From the NCBI GenBank assembly GCA_945900935.1, contig CAMDKT010000346.1:1-6539 (forward strand): a stretch of 6,539 bases of DNA, given 5' to 3'. The number at the start of each line of letters is the position of its first letter. Within the stretch, counting starts at the first letter, position 1. This stretch comes from Candidatus Sulfopaludibacter sp. SbA3 (GTDB lineage: Bacteria > Acidobacteriota > Terriglobia > Bryobacterales > Bryobacteraceae). This document shows positions 6,013 through 6,539 of the stretch, piece by piece. The position numbers and the translations under genes are program-made. The notes beneath the pieces were generated by a model, which searched no databases, was not told where the DNA came from, and saw only the letters and a list, made by a program, of their open reading frames with translations.

Positions 6013-6283
6013 ACTGTTTCCTTTCATGGGTCGTTGCACGCCGGGCTGAGATGATGCGGATCGTGACATCGGGGCTGTGTTCCCGATACGTGTGGACCAC
6101 GAACAATACGATCACGCTTTCCGCTAATCCGATGGCCGTCCATCGCTCCTCACCATCGACAACATTGGCGACGAATGCGACGTGATAAGGATCATCGAAC
6201 ACCAATTGGGCCGTCCCAAAGTCAATGCCATGCTTCGCTCGGTTACTTTCGTTCTTTTCTTCGTCCCAATCAAATATGGTCAT
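5993..6283 (-). CDS. brnT: BrnT-family toxin (type II toxin-antitoxin ribonuclease)
   Basis: A 96-aa protein with the complete BrnT pattern: FDWDEEKNESNRAKHGIDF (4-22), A-Q-L-V-F-D-D-P (25-32), EERWTAIG (46-53), VIVLFVVHTYRE (59-70) and the C-terminal IRIISARRATTHERKQYE (75-92). In studied cases BrnT is a RelE-fold ribonuclease that halts translation until bound by BrnA. The W-D..K...N..KHG opening and ISAR.AT..ER..Y ending are intact. The frame extends upstream to 6412, but the start at ATG 6283 gives a protein starting exactly like the family, and a GGA lies three bases before it. The longer version adds 43 residues with no family match that cover the probable promoter. Its end overlaps brnA by 20 bp. 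A TTGACA box and a palindrome lie just upstream, consistent with autoregulation. Confidence 0.94.
   Translation of the reverse strand: MTIFDWDEEKNESNRAKHGIDFGTAQLVFDDPYHVAFVANVVDGEERWTAIGLAESVIVLFVVHTYREHSPDVTIRIISARRATTHERKQYEKANS
6019..6023 (-). promoter_or_regulatory. Shine-Dalgarno site of the antitoxin gene
   Basis: AAGGA on the minus strand, six bases before ATG 6012. It lies inside the toxin coding sequence and between two in-frame ATGs (6027 and 6012), so it decides for the downstream start. Confidence 0.7.
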
Positions 6284-6296
6284 CGTCCGTACTGAC

Positions 6297-6325
6297 AGAA
6301 TCGTACATACGACAAGCGTTGTCAA
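6297..6325 (-). promoter_or_regulatory. Probable brnTA promoter
   Basis: On the minus strand a perfect TTGACA (6325-6320) is followed after 17 bases by GATTCT (6302-6297), a weak -10. TACGAT three bases earlier is an alternative -10 with closer sequence but a short 14-base spacer. Either predicts a very short leader before ATG 6283. Confidence 0.45.
6311..6323. promoter_or_regulatory. Candidate operator for the BrnA/BrnT repressor
   Basis: GACAA-GCG-TTGTC is a perfect inverted repeat with 5-base arms that overlaps the -35 box of the brnTA promoter. Position and symmetry suit a dimeric ribbon-helix-helix repressor such as BrnA. The arms are short, so chance cannot be excluded. Confidence 0.35.
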
Positions 6326-6417
6326 CGCGTCCCACGTAAATACTCCAATGCCCTGGAGCCTTCCAAAACCCTGTGCGACCAAGAGTTGCCACCCATTCAA
6401 GCCGAAAGCCATCTTTA

Positions 6418-6539
6418 TCAGATTCTGCAGTGCGCCGATTGGATCTGCTGCTTAGTCAGATGTCCAGCGTTAGACCGCTCAGCGAGCGCCTCCGAAGCGA
6501 TCCCGCCCAACAATTCCCTTGCCTTCTTCGATAACGAAT
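6418..6539 (-). CDS. C-terminal end of an unrecognised protein, 5' part outside the window
   Basis: On the minus strand one frame is open from the right edge to TGA at 6420-6418 and encodes 39 residues: SLSKKARELLGGIASEALA, then ERSNAGHLTKQQIQSAHCRI. It is mostly amphipathic helix with strongly GC-ending codons, and the two other frames stop earlier or give arginine-rich noise, so I take it as the end of a real gene. No motif allows a family call. It is co-oriented with brnTA, 135 bp upstream of the toxin start; the promoter elements between suggest a separate transcription unit. I see no terminator with a T-tract, only a CTCCA/TGGAG inverted repeat near 6342-6357. Confidence 0.4.
   Translation of the reverse strand, partial: SLSKKARELLGGIASEALAERSNAGHLTKQQIQSAHCRI

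Noticed and set aside
6284..6412. 43-residue N-terminal extension of the BrnT frame
   Set aside because: BrnT proteins begin at the FDWD region; the extension matches nothing I know and overlaps the TTGACA box and the palindrome.

Overview
The window looks like part of a soil-type Acidobacteriota genome, most plausibly the Bryobacterales/'Solibacter' group. This is an inference from two tandem secreted FG-GAP/VCBS proteins of the CRTAC1 (ASPIC/UnbV) type, which are expanded in that group, and from GC-rich third codon positions. No rRNA or other taxonomic marker is present.

Left third (1-2560, minus strand): two co-oriented CRTAC1-like genes. The upstream one (2560 to 887) is complete, with a Sec-type leader, seven calcium-loop motifs and a C-terminal ASPIC/UnbV domain. 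The second starts inside the stop codon of the first (ATGA overlap), has a twin-arginine-like leader and runs off the left edge. They are probably co-transcribed and exported separately.

Middle (2561-3673): a decayed stretch followed by one small gene. A plus-strand fragment at 2756-2854 reads as the N-terminus of a DUF3800 protein that stops after 32 codons. A minus-strand GTG-start ORF (3431 to 3096) carries a HIRAN-like core and a C-terminal hydrophobic segment.

Right-centre (3674-5438, plus strand): a compact three-gene unit made of a TIGR04255-family protein, a protein of about 170 aa with an NWDS..GG motif and a GGIQLEWH motif, and a 146-aa protein with LFRRV and HGIVWGQKPR motifs. The genes are separated by 2 bp each. 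Function is unknown. It is visibly less GC-rich than the CRTAC1 genes and sits among relics and a toxin-antitoxin pair, so it is the best candidate here for an undescribed system.

Right end (5439-6539, minus strand): a gene-free stretch with a relic of an IS5-type transposase, then a BrnT/BrnA type II toxin-antitoxin operon (toxin first, antitoxin overlapping by 20 bp) with a TTGACA box and a palindrome upstream, and finally the last 39 codons of an unrecognised gene that enters from beyond the right edge. From 2561 onward the window reads as an accessory region rich in defence-type and mobile-type fragments next to ordinary chromosomal genes.
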